Assembly: GCA_019054805.1 (NCBI GenBank) | Contig: JAHQIY010000017.1 | Span: 1,922,001 to 1,986,000, forward strand | Direction: 5' to 3' | DNA: 64,000 nt | Source: Brachionus manjavacas | Lineage: Eukaryota; Rotifera; Eurotatoria; Ploima; Brachionidae | Part shown: one piece after another, positions 38,820-50,409 of the stretch | Position numbering within the stretch: position 1 is the first letter of the stretch | How the letters are laid out: the number at the start of each line of letters is the position of its first letter | Notes under the pieces: generated by a model | Seen by the model: only the letters and a program-made list of their open reading frames with translations | Told to the model about the DNA's origin: nothing | Databases searched by the model: none | Program-made: the position numbers and the translations under genes

Positions 38820-41023
38820 AATATTTCTATCAATTTTAGATCAAGAATTTTTTTTAGAAAAATATGGTCTAACTGAAGCTTGTAATCTGATTAAAAAAAG
38901 CAAAAAATTACAAACTTTTCATTAATTTGGCATTTTATTTTAAATATGATTAATTTCTTTTTCATTTAGAAGGCACTTTTGATGTAATTTTTGATCTTTT
39001 TTTGGTTTAATTCATTAGAAATTTTAGCCAGCATTATTATAAGTTAGGTTGGATGAGTACATTTTCTAACATGACAAACTTAAATTTTTAAATTGAAAGA
39101 TCATATAAAATTAAAAAAATATTCTTAATGATTCAAAATCGCTGTGTATTTTGAAAATATAAAAACCTCTTCTATTAAAAATTAGATTTGGCAAAATATT
39201 ACTCCTCTCATGTCAAAAATTCAAGTCATGAAAATTTAATGAGAAATTAAATGAGAGTAAATTGTGAAAAAAAATAAAATCGGAATCGAATAATTTATTT
39301 TTTAGACAAGACTAAGGATTACTCTATTGAAAAATGTCAATTTGTATCATATTACATTTCGTGATTATGTATATATTGTATATAAGCTTTATTCTAGTTT
39401 TAACAATTAGAAAGCATGAAATGGATTTTAATTTTTAAATGAATAAAATTGGTTGAGTGAATTTTTTGCTTTATTGATTTATATTTTAACTAAAAAATTG
39501 AGGTAATCTTTTTTTTTATTAACAATGAATGATCAAGATTAATAAAATGAGTAAGATAATTGCTTGTGCAGCTGAATTACATTAGTATTTGTTAGTTTTT
39601 AACAAAAACCTCAACTTTTTCTTATCAAGGCTTCATAAAACTTCTATGCTCCATTAAATGTATTTATCAGCCTAAATGAAGCTCTGTATATGGATCAAAT
39701 AAAGTTCTTATAAACAAGCAGCTACACATTATATTATTCAATTATTGATTTGAATTTTTCAGTCCGCTCTTTAATCATTTTATTAACACTAAGCTAAAGA
39801 TTAACTAGAACTTTTATAAAAACCTAAAATTGCACAAATCTTTTGAATTTTTAAAATAATTAAAGGCTTTAGCTAGAAATAATTTTCAGCTTAATTAGTT
39901 GGTTCTTAGTTTGGTTTTTGCCGAAAATGGATCAGTAAATGTAGAACACTACGATTTAGTTATATCAATTAGATGCTCATTTTTCCATAAAATAATGAAA
40001 AATTTGATTTTTATCTTAATGTTTTATATTAATGTTTTATATTATTGACTATATGCGTTGATTAAACTGATTTAAAGTTTTATAACAAGATTTTTTGTTA
40101 ATTTTTTCTAATTATAATAGAATACTTTTAATAACATAAAAAGAGATAATAAAATCTTTAAATATTTAAACTAATTAAAAAGCATATCCATAACAGTTTT
40201 TTTTGCTAATTAGAGAATAATCATTACATTTGACTTTGATAAGAACGAAAAATTATTTAGAATTAAAAAAATTTAAATTATTAAAATTTTATTCATTCAT
40301 TAAAAAAAGCAGATTATGTTTTTTTTTTTTAAAGTAAAAATTATTTCCTAGGCTCACAGTTGTTTTACACTTCCGTCAAGTCGAAAATATTCCGTTCGAA
40401 CTCTTGAAAATTTTTCTTTAGATTTTTCACAAAAATTCTAAAATTAAATGATTCTAGCAAAATAATAATTTCCCTTTTAAAATATTTTTTCTGTCACAGT
40501 TAATTAATTATTATAGAAAAGAGAAGAAAAAAATATACCCAATTTAATCCACATGATGGAATTCTATCATTTCGATTTTAGCTTTTTAAAAAACCTTGAA
40601 AAATTTTAAACCAAGCATTAGAATTTTTAAAAATTTTCAAGCAAAAATTGTCTGATGCCTAATTAGCATGGTTTACCTACCCTAGAAACTTGAAGATTAG
40701 TTATAAAAGATGAGCTCCAGTACAAATGTTATCGATCTAAAAAAAATTCTGAATCTTTGAAATTAAATCGCATTCTTTAAGAAAGCCATCCTGTTGTTTT
40801 TTTTTTCTTAAAAAAAAATTTGTTCATTAAATTATAACTAATTAAATCCTTCATCACTGCAAAGGAAATAATTTTCAATTACTTAATTTGATATCAAAAA
40901 TATCAAGTGATACACCAGTGGCGAAAAGATAATTCAAATAAAAAAACTAATCTTGTGTTTTAATAATTTTTTTAGATCTAAAACAAAAATAATTAATTAA
41001 TAAATGTAAAAAAAGAATACAGA
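38820..41023. other. Non-coding AT-rich tract upstream of the GPCR
   Basis: No gene is recognised. A splice-acceptor-like TAATAATTTTTTTAG ends about 50 bp before the GPCR start and could mark a 5'UTR intron or trans-splice site. Confidence 0.4.
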
Positions 41024-42490
41024 ATGGTTGAATTTCGTTATATTTGGACACCCATAGTGGTAGTGACAGGCACTATATTAAACTTGTTGACAATTATGGT
41101 TTTTTGCCGGCGAAAAATGCGAAAATACTGCGTTTCTTTGTCCATGATTGCCTTGGCCATCTCAGACACAAGTGTATTGACCATGCCACTCTTGCTTTCA
41201 TGGCTCGATGAGGTTTTTTTTCGCTACTACTTTGTTAACAACACTCTATGGTGCAATCTTCACGGATATGCTGATTTGATATCGAGCTCGAACAGCTCTT
41301 GGATCATAATTCTAATATCTCTTGAAAGATGGTACGCTGTGTGTAAACCGTGGGAAAAACAACGAAAATTCACCAACAAACGTGTTTTGTTCATAATATT
41401 AGCCTTGTTCTTGTTTTCTTTGATATTTTTCTCCTATTTTCCCTTTTCTCTTCACCTCATTCAGTCAACTTACCCCGACGGAACCATGGTCAAAGAGTGT
41501 CAGCTTTCAAATGAAAACATTTATTACATTTTTGGCTTCATTTCGGTAGTGATAGTGTACATACTACCCTTTTTTATACTCTTTTATCTAAATTTAATGA
41601 TAGTTTTCAAGCTACGACTAAGACCTTTTACTGCTAGATCAATCAGCATAAAACGAGAAAAGTCAACGCTGAAAAAGAACACAGATATTAGTGAGTACAG
41701 CTTGTCGCAGACAGATACCAGTTCACCGGGCCAAATGAATCCAAGTTGTTCGCTAAATCAGTCCAAAAATGACCGCAATTTGAGCATCACTTTGGTAACA
41801 GTGGCCTTTACATTCATGGTACTGACATTTCCGTTCCAAGTCTACTGGTTCTACGAGAACATTTATTTAAATTTTAATTTTGAGATTTTGTCCAATTTTT
41901 CATTTGATTCATCTGTATTTATCCAAAGACCACCAGACACCGAATCCCAGGACCGACCATATCTAAAATACTTCAAGAATATGACATTTTTGCTCAAAAA
42001 CATGAATTATCTTATCAATTTTTTTCTCTATTCGGCTCTGTCCAAGCTTTTCCGGGAAGAGTTTTTGGCAATGATTTCCAAAAATAAGTGCCTGAATTTT
42101 TTCAAAAAAATATTTTGCTATAAAAAACATGATGAAGAAAGAGAGTCCAGCGCAAATGGCTCATCACTGGCAGAGATGTCCTTTTCGTTAGAGGCTTTCA
42201 AAAAAATAAAGAAAGGTGAACTGAGCAAAAATAGGAAATTGTTTCAGATTAGAGTAGAACCATCGAATTTGGTCGAGTTTTTCCGCAATAAAAAAACTTC
42301 AAAAACAACCAGTTTGCTGGATAAAAAAATGGTCAGATCGCATTCAACACAAACTGTTTCTACAACTATAAAAGAATACAAAAAGTCCAGATTGATGATC
42401 AAAAATCAGAATTTAATCGGAAATAAAAGCATTGAATTGGACGGATTTCCGTCAGGTGTAATCGAAATTCAGGCAAATTCCTTTGTTTAA
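41024..42490 (+). CDS. Rhodopsin-class G-protein-coupled receptor, peptide-receptor-like
   Basis: A single-exon frame of 488 residues with seven hydrophobic helices. TM1 contains GTILNLLTIMVFC, TM2 LAISDT, and TM3 starts after the conserved WCNLHGY cysteine and ends with ERW (101-103) in place of DRY. TM4 and TM5 follow, with the extracellular-loop-2 cysteine in KECQLS. TM6 reads FMVLTFPFQVYW and lacks the usual CWxP tryptophan and cysteine. TM7 reads NYLINFFLY, where Phe replaces the proline of NPxxY. The N-terminus is very short and the 140-residue tail is rich in Lys and Ser. The overall look recalls FMRFamide/neuropeptide-type receptors, which are numerous in spiralians, but ligand and partner G protein cannot be read from sequence. 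The start at 41024 is chosen because TM1 follows at once; an upstream exon remains possible. Confidence 0.85.
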   Translation: MVEFRYIWTPIVVVTGTILNLLTIMVFCRRKMRKYCVSLSMIALAISDTSVLTMPLLLSWLDEVFFRYYFVNNTLWCNLHGYADLISSSNSSWIIILISLERWYAVCKPWEKQRKFTNKRVLFIILALFLFSLIFFSYFPFSLHLIQSTYPDGTMVKECQLSNENIYYIFGFISVVIVYILPFFILFYLNLMIVFKLRLRPFTARSISIKREKSTLKKNTDISEYSLSQTDTSSPGQMNPSCSLNQSKNDRNLSITLVTVAFTFMVLTFPFQVYWFYENIYLNFNFEILSNFSFDSSVFIQRPPDTESQDRPYLKYFKNMTFLLKNMNYLINFFLYSALSKLFREEFLAMISKNKCLNFFKKIFCYKKHDEERESSANGSSLAEMSFSLEAFKKIKKGELSKNRKLFQIRVEPSNLVEFFRNKKTSKTTSLLDKKMVRSHSTQTVSTTIKEYKKSRLMIKNQNLIGNKSIELDGFPSGVIEIQANSFV

Positions 42491-42760
42491 TAATTTAACT
42501 AGATTGAAAAATTTTGCTGGCTAATCTTGGAATTAGAGAGTGATTAATTTAGCAATAAATAATTTTGATAAATTTGATCCGGTCATTTAATTGTAGTAAC
42601 ATGTAAATTAAATTTTTAATAAATATTTTTTATGAAAATTTCGTTTTTTTTCAGAATTTTATTGAAACCGATTTAAGAAAAAAAAAACATAAATTCTTAT
42701 AAAAACACATTAGCTTTATCTAATTCTCATGATTGAGAAATGCTGATTTATCAACGATTT

Positions 42761-45700
42761 TCAATCTTCGTCTGAGTCAATGGCCATTCTTCTTCGGTCA
42801 TACTTAAAAATAATAGACCAAAAAACAATAAGAATTGGTACAAATTTTTATCAAAATACTTTGACCACTGTCTTCTTTTGAGTTTGCTCACTTAATTTTT
42901 CCAGCAAATTTTTCAATTGATCTTCACCAAACTAAATTAAGAGATTAAAATAAGCAATCTTTATAAAAAAGACAAAGTTAACTTTTCCCATCAGTTGACC
43001 CGATCTTGCCAGCTGTACCAAATGGTTTTCTACCATTTGAGCTTTTTCTGGCTTAGTGAGAGCCAAAGTATTTACTTTAAAAAAATTTAATTAAAAAAAT
43101 TAAACCGAATATTAATTCTTTAAATTAGATTCTTTCTTGATTTTAATTTCTATAATTACAATGCTAATTAATTTCACCTCTGCTGCCTCTCAAAAAAAAA
43201 ATTATAAAAAGGCCTGATAGTTTTCCAATAATTAAATATTTTTAATTATAAGACCGAATCGTTTCCAAAACTGATCGTGATCTTCGATAACTCATATATT
43301 TAATTTTATTAGTTTCCCTAGATGATTACCATTAAATTAAATCTTCAATTAAAGAATCACAAGTTTTTCATTTTCTTTTTCCAAATAAATTAAATTATTT
43401 TGAAAAATCAAATCAATTTAATTAAGACTAAATTTTAAAATGATTTTCGGAGAAATTTATAAGCTACAAATTTCGATAATGATAATTGGAAAAAATATAG
43501 GTTGTTTGAATAGTTTCAATTAAATTTGAATTATTTATTAAAGTTTAATAAATTTAAAAAATTTAATAAAGAAATTATTATCAAAAAATTAAAAAAAAAT
43601 GATTACTCTAACTAAAAGCTGAAACTATAATCAGAATGGGTCCAAAAGGTTTTTCCAAAATACTTTTAATCATTGTTTAAACTTTCATCATTAAAAAAAA
43701 AAATTCAAATTCATGTTAACTGAGTAAAAAATTGAAAATTATGGACAAAAATCAAAAATAAATCTGCATTCTTTGATTTTCAGTCTTTAATAAAAACGAC
43801 CTTAGTTTAAATGATAATATTTTTAAAATTTAAATAATAAATCAATAATTAAAATGAAAATAAAAAGTAAATTGAAAATTTCAGATTTTATAAATTGAAA
43901 CTACCTTTTAAAAATAAATAACACAAGAAAATTACATTTTTATAAGCAAAAATCTTTTTTTTTATAAATAAATAAAAAATTCTTACAAAAAAAAATTTGA
44001 ATAGGTTATCAATTAAGCACTCGAATTTCATAAATGAATTTCAAAAATAGCCTTATTTCTTAAAGAAAAAATTCAAAGCAATTAATTTGTTATTCGAATG
44101 ATGCAAAAGATTCAATTCCATTCTTTTTTAGAGCTTTATCATCCAAATTTGAGAACTAAAATTAAAAAAAAAACATAATTAATAATAATAATAATTTTTC
44201 CCTTTTTGAACTACTTATTAGGTTTTTAAAATTAACCATTATTATCTAAAATACTCTCTTTAAATTAAAATATCCTTTAAAAATTCAAAAATAATAGCGC
44301 TTTAGTTTAAAAGATTTCTTGTGAAAAATTTCAAGTTTTTTAATGAATTCAAAAATTTATAAGTTTGATTTGAAAATTCTGATGCCAATTTTAATTTTTT
44401 TTGTAAGGCATTTAAACTAAAATCATTTAACTATATTTTGTAATTATTTCTTTATAAAAAAATATTTCCCATTTATCTTATTTCTAAGTAGAGTATTTGT
44501 CTAAAGTATTTAAATTGCAAAATTAAATACTTAATTATCCGAATTTAGTTACATGGCATTAAATAATCTTTTACATGTTATAACACTAAAACACTAACAT
44601 ACAAATTAATGAAATGTAAATAAATTCTGATTTATTACTATCTGAGGATGTTTTTTCTATGATTCAAGTTAAAGTGATTTTTCGGGAAAAAAATATTTTT
44701 CTCATAGTTTTATGTATTTTTTAGTCATTTAATAAATGATGACTAAAGATCTCAAAATTTTGAAAAATTATTTTTAAAAGATTTTAATTTGATCGAATAA
44801 TTAATGATTTAATAAATTTTTCTGTTTTGGGAAATTCTAATACTGTATTTATTTTGCAATTTATTCTACCAGAATTTAACTCCAAGGTCAATTTGAGGAT
44901 AATGTGGACCAAATAAGCAAAATTTTATTACCTTTTTTTTTATTGAAAATCAATGCTTTGACATATTTTATTAAAAATCGTTTTTAAAATCCTGGAACAT
45001 TTTCTTGAAAATCATGCTCCTTTTGTTGCTTTATTTACTTTATAAATATGTATTCCATTTTTAATAAAAATATCTAATAAACCATAATTTAATTTCGATT
45101 ATTCCCTTCATTACTTCCACTTCATTTTGAATATTTTTTTCATATTTAATCGCAAATCTTTTGCTCAATTTCATTAAATTTAAAAACAAAAAAACTTTTG
45201 GCATGATTTTTTGATAATTAAATTAATGACCATTTTTAGATGAAAAGATTAAAATAAAAAATGAAAGTGTACATTTATTCATTTTGTATGTTATTGTTGA
45301 AAAAAAAAATATTAAAATATTTCTTCTTAACTTAAAAAAATTATATCTAAAAAAGTGTCCAATTTAGTTTATTGGCATTTTTTTTCAATTTTTTTTGCTT
45401 TAAAATATTTAACTATTTTTTTTCCCTCAGTTTTAATTTCTGTCCAAATTATTTACTCTTTAAAATGTTTTATGCATTTTTTTCCTAAACAAAAAAATTT
45501 AAAATGCAGTAAAAATTTATGTTAGTAAAAATTTTAAAAGCCGATCCAAAATACTTACGGGCAAAAAATTAAAAAATTTGGGTTTTTTCTAAAATTTTGA
45601 ACTAATCTTATTTTGAAAAAAATAAAACTCAGCATTTCTTACCTTTTCTTGCATAATTTTACGTAAAATAACACATTTATTGGTAAAATTTTATTATCCA

Positions 45701-46695
45701 AATAAAACTCATCGAATATTTAGATAAAAAGTATTCAAAGTTGTTTAAATGGTCTTAAAATCAAAATATTTTTAAGTACTCAAATTAATGTAAATTAAAA
45801 TAAACAATTTTAGCTTTTTTTTCGCAGAAAGACAGCTACCATAGCGAAACTTCATCTAGTCTCGCTCCGCAGGTCTCCTTCTGTAGCCAATTATTATTAT
45901 TATTAGTGATAAAATTGAAGTTTGTAAAAAAGCATTCATAAAAAATTTGCTATTGAACATAGGGCTAATACCCATGAAATTTATTTATACTTTTTGACGG
46001 CATGGTGAATCATAAAAGTTTTCAAATTTTGGTACAAATTTTTTTTAAATTAGAATTGAAATATTTAATGCCTTAAAACAATAAAAGATTACCCTAAAAA
46101 TTTCTACTTTCTAACAGAGTTGGTCAAAGTCAAGTTAAAACTTTGACTTTAATTTTTTTTAATAAAGTCAGAGCCAAAGCTTTTATTTTTTTAAACGGCA
46201 CTTTTTTGGGTTTTTATTTAGTAGACCGCTACAATAGCTATCTAGAACAGCGAAAAAATCATTTGATTGTGATCCAGATGGATTGCCATTCCAGCTAGTT
46301 TTTTTGGCAGCCTAATTCGAGTCTAAATCATTAAAATAAAAGTCTAAGCCAAGACTTTATAAAAAAAATCTAGCTGACTGACTTTGACTTTTGACCAAAT
46401 CTGCTTTCGAATAAAAAAAAATCGTCAATTTGAAATTTCTCCTTAAAACAAATCTAAAAATTTAGAAATAAAAACTTTTTGATCTTTGTAAAAATATAAT
46501 TTTTTTTCTATACTGTGGTTACATACATCTAGATCTGGCGTCCTGAGTCAAAACTTGAGCAAGTATGCTGTTTTTCATTTCAGCTTGTTGTTTGCGCATT
46601 TCTTCCTGTTGCTGCTGCTGTTGCTGGGACCCACCGGCGCCCTGCAATTCAGCCATACGCTTCTGTCTCAGCTGTTCCAACTCTTGATCTTCCAT
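42761..46695 (-). CDS. PDCD5: PDCD5 (programmed cell death 5) homologue, four exons
   Basis: A small conserved protein with a three-helix core, DNA-binding related in archaea and linked to TIP60/p53 and the CCT chaperonin in mammals. Exons on the minus strand: 46695-46527, 43074-42983, 42931-42860 and 42802-42761, all joined in phase, giving 124 residues (human 125). It starts MEDQELEQLRQKRMAELQ, has a Gln-rich stretch of seven Gln, then EMKNSILAQVLTQDARSR. Across the first splice it continues LNTLALTKPEKAQMVENHL, VQLARSGQLMGK, FGEDQLKNLLEKL and ends DRRRMAIDSDED. These blocks match the family closely. Intron 1 is about 3.45 kb, large for so small a gene, and contains a LINE tail and a MITE. 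The start lies 186 bp downstream of the Pelota stop on the same strand. The GPCR ends 270 bp away, convergently. Confidence 0.93.
45832..45907 (+). mobile_element. LINE 3'-tail fragment with (ATT)n end
   Basis: The segment AGCTACCATAGCGAAACTTC continues to GTCTCGCTCCGCAGGTCTCC and ends in ATTATTATTATTATT. A near-identical segment lies at 57998-58065 directly after a LINE endonuclease fragment, so I read both as 3' ends of one non-LTR family. It lies in intron 1 of PDCD5. Confidence 0.55.
46115..46403. mobile_element. hAT-like MITE copy in PDCD5 intron 1
   Basis: Left terminus CAGAGTTGGTCAAAGTCAAG; right terminus, reverse complemented, CAGATTTGGTCAAAAGTCAA. The flanks CTTTCTAA (46107-46114) and CTTTCGAA (46404-46411) match at seven of eight bases, as expected for an ageing 8-bp target duplication. 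It is 289 bp and non-coding. Confidence 0.7.
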
Positions 46696-46881
46696 TATCT
46701 GCTCGAATCTAACAAATCAATTCACACACTCATCACCAAACACTATCTATTTGAGATTTAAGACCCAAACAAGCTTTGATTTTAAAAATAGTTTATTTTG
46801 TCCAAAAATTTATTCTCATTGGAAAATGTAATTTAGAAAAAAATAAAAATAATAGAATAAAATTTTTTAATTTTTATTTAT

Positions 46882-48219
46882 TTAATAATCATCATAATGG
46901 TCATAGTCATCGTAGTCATCGTAGTCACCGTTTTTGAGGCTAAAATTCTTTTTGGCTTTGGTTTTTTTGGGCTGATTTTGTTTGCTGGCTTTAGGCGGCG
47001 CCTCTGGCTCCTCCACCGGCTCCACTGGCTCCACAGTCTTGCTCTCCTGCTTTTCACTCGCCTCACTTTCGCTCTCTCCATCGCTCAGCTCGTCCTCTTC
47101 GAGCTCGCTCATCGGAAACCGAAGAATGGCCGCGATGCCGGTCAACTGCATAAGCTGTTCGCCTGACACATGCAAACTGGAGAATATTCTCACTTGTCCA
47201 TTGTTCTCCTTTACTTTTTCCACTATGTTCACATATTTTTTTCTCTCCGCCAACTCCTTTGACCTGAACAGTGAATCACTGATGAGCAGGACATCGATGG
47301 CGTCCGCCTCATTCGCCTTTTCCACATGCTTGTAGCCGTAGAACGCTCTGCTAGGCTCACTGTTCAACATTTGATAGAAAGAGTCCAGTGCTTTGATCTC
47401 GCCAAGGGCCTTGGTGTCGGACAGCTTCGGCGCCAAATTGGCATCTTCGAATATTTCCTTGAGAGAGTGCTTGAAGCCGGATGCCGAGTGCACAAGCAGA
47501 AATTTGGCTCTGTTGTCGGCTAAAATTTTGTTCGAGGTGCGCACGGCATACGCGTTCATGTAGCTGAAAAATTGGTCTTTGAGAAAGCCCGGACTGGCGA
47601 TAATGACCGCGCGCACAATCTCAAAGTTGATGTGGGTGAGAAAGGCCTGGATGATGCGCTCGTAGAACTTGTCCATGCTCTTGTCGTGGTGGGCACAGAA
47701 GCCCCTGCGTTTGCGCGGGATGCTCATCTCAATTTTGGCCTTGACCAAAGTCATGCTCGGCGTGATCAGACACACATTGGCCAGGCCCTCCTGCATGACC
47801 ACAGCGGCCAAGTCCGCGCTCTTCGCCGGGTCGCACGCCTCATCAATCCGCTCCAAGCACACGCTGTCCCACTCTGTCTTGATTATGGTGAACTTTTGGT
47901 TCAGTTCGAGGTCGATTGTGTGGTAGGCGCCCATTTTGATGTACTGGTTCTCTTCTATGTTCGTGCCCTTGACCCTCAGCACACTCGCCTGGGTGTCAAA
48001 GTCCAGGTTCTTGACCGCTATTGTGAGCGTGAAGTGGACTCGGCTGGTGCTGGTGAGGCCCGCCGAGCTCTCGGTCTTGATGCGCCGTATGGACGACGAG
48101 CGCAGTTTGTCCTCGTTGTTTATCAGGTTGTACGCGTGCCACATGTCCTCGGCGTCCTCGGCCACCATGGTGAACGAGCCCGAGTTTTTTTTGTCTAAAT
48201 ATTTACTCAACAACTTCAT
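46882..48219 (-). CDS. PELO: Pelota (Dom34) ribosome-rescue factor
   Basis: The eRF1-like factor that with HBS1 recognises stalled ribosomes in no-go and non-stop decay. The start is at 48219 (MKLLSKYLDKKNSGSF), the family's usual N-terminus; the same frame runs 21 codons further upstream but without similarity. Of 445 residues, about 1-130 are the N-terminal domain (EDMWHAYNLI, FDTQASVLRVKGTN, YIKMGAYHTIDLE). About 135-270 are the central domain (AVVMQEGLANVCLITPSMT, IPRKRRG, VRAVIIASPGFLKDQF), without the GGQ of true release factors. About 275-375 are the C-terminal domain (RAFYGYKHVEKANEADAIDV, RIFSSLHVSGEQLMQLTGI). A 65-residue extension follows: acidic, then Lys-rich, ending in repeated YDD units. 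It is intronless and its third codon positions are mostly G/C, unlike its neighbours. Confidence 0.95.
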   Translation of the reverse strand: MKLLSKYLDKKNSGSFTMVAEDAEDMWHAYNLINNEDKLRSSSIRRIKTESSAGLTSTSRVHFTLTIAVKNLDFDTQASVLRVKGTNIEENQYIKMGAYHTIDLELNQKFTIIKTEWDSVCLERIDEACDPAKSADLAAVVMQEGLANVCLITPSMTLVKAKIEMSIPRKRRGFCAHHDKSMDKFYERIIQAFLTHINFEIVRAVIIASPGFLKDQFFSYMNAYAVRTSNKILADNRAKFLLVHSASGFKHSLKEIFEDANLAPKLSDTKALGEIKALDSFYQMLNSEPSRAFYGYKHVEKANEADAIDVLLISDSLFRSKELAERKKYVNIVEKVKENNGQVRIFSSLHVSGEQLMQLTGIAAILRFPMSELEEDELSDGESESEASEKQESKTVEPVEPVEEPEAPPKASKQNQPKKTKAKKNFSLKNGDYDDYDDYDHYDDY

Positions 48220-49679
48220 CTGTTCAAAGATGTTTGCATTTTTTGCACACTCAATTGTCTCTAATTTATATAATATTAACAAAAATCATATTACTTAATG
48301 TTCAGAAGTCAATCTGGGGAGTTTTATTTATACTTTGAAAAATGAAAAAAAGTGCTGAATGCATTTGAAATTGCTGAAATTAGCTGAAGTGAGTGGGAAA
48401 TTGCAAATTTTTGGTTGAGTGTATGGATGATTTGCTGAATTGCAGTAACTTGAATGCAAACTAAAGGTAACATTTGAATGCAAATTTGATTGAACAGAAT
48501 TTCGCCCGATTTTGAAATTAGAAATGGGAAATTTTTCAATGAATAAGTCACTGAAATTGGCACGCTTGCTTTTTTAGGCAAGATATTTCAGGTATGCTAA
48601 ATTCTTCATGATCTGGTGACCAAATTTTTTCATTCTAAACTAACCACTTTCCAAGCGAATTTAGAACAAATGCTGAAAAAATTTCAAAAATTTTAATTTT
48701 TTGATTTTAATTTTAATTGTGGTTCACTGAATTTAATTTAATTTAGAAATTCAGTTGCTAATAAAGCAATAAAAAAAATGAAAAAAAATAAAATAAAACA
48801 ATAAATAAAATTAAATTCGATTTAAAAAATTAAGTTTTGCTACCATGGACCTATTCTTCTTCTAATCGTCAAAGTCCAAATTTCGGACTTTGGTGTCTAA
48901 ATAACAGCTTGTTAGATGAAAGAAAAAAAAACTTCACGGGGAGATATATCTTAGACTATTTGCCATATTTTCACTAATATTTTAAAAAATTTAAATTACT
49001 GAATTTTCAAAACTTCTATTTTTAATGATAAAATTAATAATAATTAAATTTAATATTTAATATTAAAATCAATGTTTATACTTTTGTTTTAAAAAAAAGT
49101 CCGAGTCATAAAAGTCCGGAAAATTAAATAAAAAATTTTTACAAATCTGGAAAATCGAAAGCTTAATGTAATAACTATAGGTCTACAATTTTTCTAAATT
49201 CTAATTCTTTTTGGTCAAAACCTGGTAAAAAAAATAAGGTGATATTTAATTAAATTTGTAGTTTTCAAAAATTTTGATGATCTGGTTATAATAAGTCATA
49301 AATCTTTTGACAACTAAGAACATTCCACTAAAAATGCGGAAGTCTTGTTAAGAAGCCCTCATCATCTTCTACGCATTCATTGCACTAGTAGCATATGTTC
49401 CTACTTTTCTGTTAATAAATTGTCAGTCTTTCTCAGTGAAAAAAATTAAATTCCTAAGTGTAAATGTAAGTATATCATCAATATTCAACACTTGGTTTTT
49501 TGTTTTTTTTTAAAGTTTTACATTTGGTTCTTAGACACTTTAAAAAATTTATCACAAGTGTACCATAAATTTTATTTAATTAGACTTGAGTCAGCATAGC
49601 TTCCCGATACAGTTTATTCTGAAAATCTTATTTTATAATTTCTTAAAGTTCATTTTTTTTTTAAATAATCATATATTCA
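48220..49679. other. Intergenic AT-rich tract
   Basis: The spacer lies between the divergent Pelota and SLIMP-like genes and should hold both promoters, but no core promoter element is distinctive. Words such as TGCAAATTTGATTG and repeated TTGCTGAA/GCTGAAATT (about 48350-48480) are noticeable. No gene is recognised. Confidence 0.4.
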
Positions 49680-49907
49680 AATATTAAACAAATATTAACT
49701 TTTTCAAAAATAGAGTGGTGAAAGGATGGAACAAACTGCCAACACAAATATGTGAATCCAGAACAGTTAATGGTTTTAAAAACAAGTTTGACAAAGCGCA
49801 AACAATATAAGTTACCACAGCTTGGAGTTTACTGTCTCTAAGCTTCGTAACTGACCAAACGTGGGTCATTTACTGTAGTTACTCTTTATTATTATTATTA
49901 TTAGACT
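49680..49907 (+). mobile_element. LINE 3' end with (TTA)n tail
   Basis: The plus-strand frame reads FKNRVVKGWNKLPTQICES then TVNGFKNKFDKA. This is the extreme C-terminus of CR1/Jockey-type ORF2 (ff..R.v..WN.LP ... sv..FK..lD). The stop at about 49807 is followed by roughly 85 bp of 3'UTR and a TTATTATTATTATTA end at 49890-49904. It is a severely 5'-truncated insertion. Confidence 0.75.
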
Positions 49908-50409
49908 TGATTTTAGTCTTAATATTGAAATATAATAACCTTTTGAAATAAAGTTCATTTTTGCTTTTATAAAATTTGTTGAAAATTTTTAAGTATTCTT
50001 GAATTGAACATTTTGCTAGGCAAACATTTAGTTTTAATTACTACAAAAGATACAAAGAAATGGAGTGAAAAAAAAAATTTATTGGCATCGAATGGAAATA
50101 ATATTTTGATAATGATCAAATTTTAATATAATTAAATAAAATACTTTTGAAAAATCTCTAAAAATCTATAAATACAGTTTATTATAATAATTATTTTCAA
50201 ATTCTAAAATTTCCTAAATTTAATTCAACATAAATAACTTAAATAAACATTACCTTTAGTTAAATTTTAGTTTAAGTATTTAAAAAAATTCAAAGTTTTA
50301 TTTTGATTCACTTGAGAGAAATCATTAAGCGCGCATTTTACTCTAATCAAAAACAAAGAATACACCTTATTTTAAATTAAAAACGTAAAATTGTTGCTTA
50401 TTTCATAAA
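49908..50409. other. Upstream region of the SLIMP-like gene
   Basis: AT-rich, with no coding frame. It presumably holds the promoter and 5'UTR of the gene starting at 50410, but no element stands out. Confidence 0.4.

Noticed and set aside
46897-48298. Several long plus-strand open frames (up to 208 codons)
   Set aside because: They lie exactly antisense to Pelota; its GC-rich codons leave few stops on the opposite strand, and the translations show no family features.
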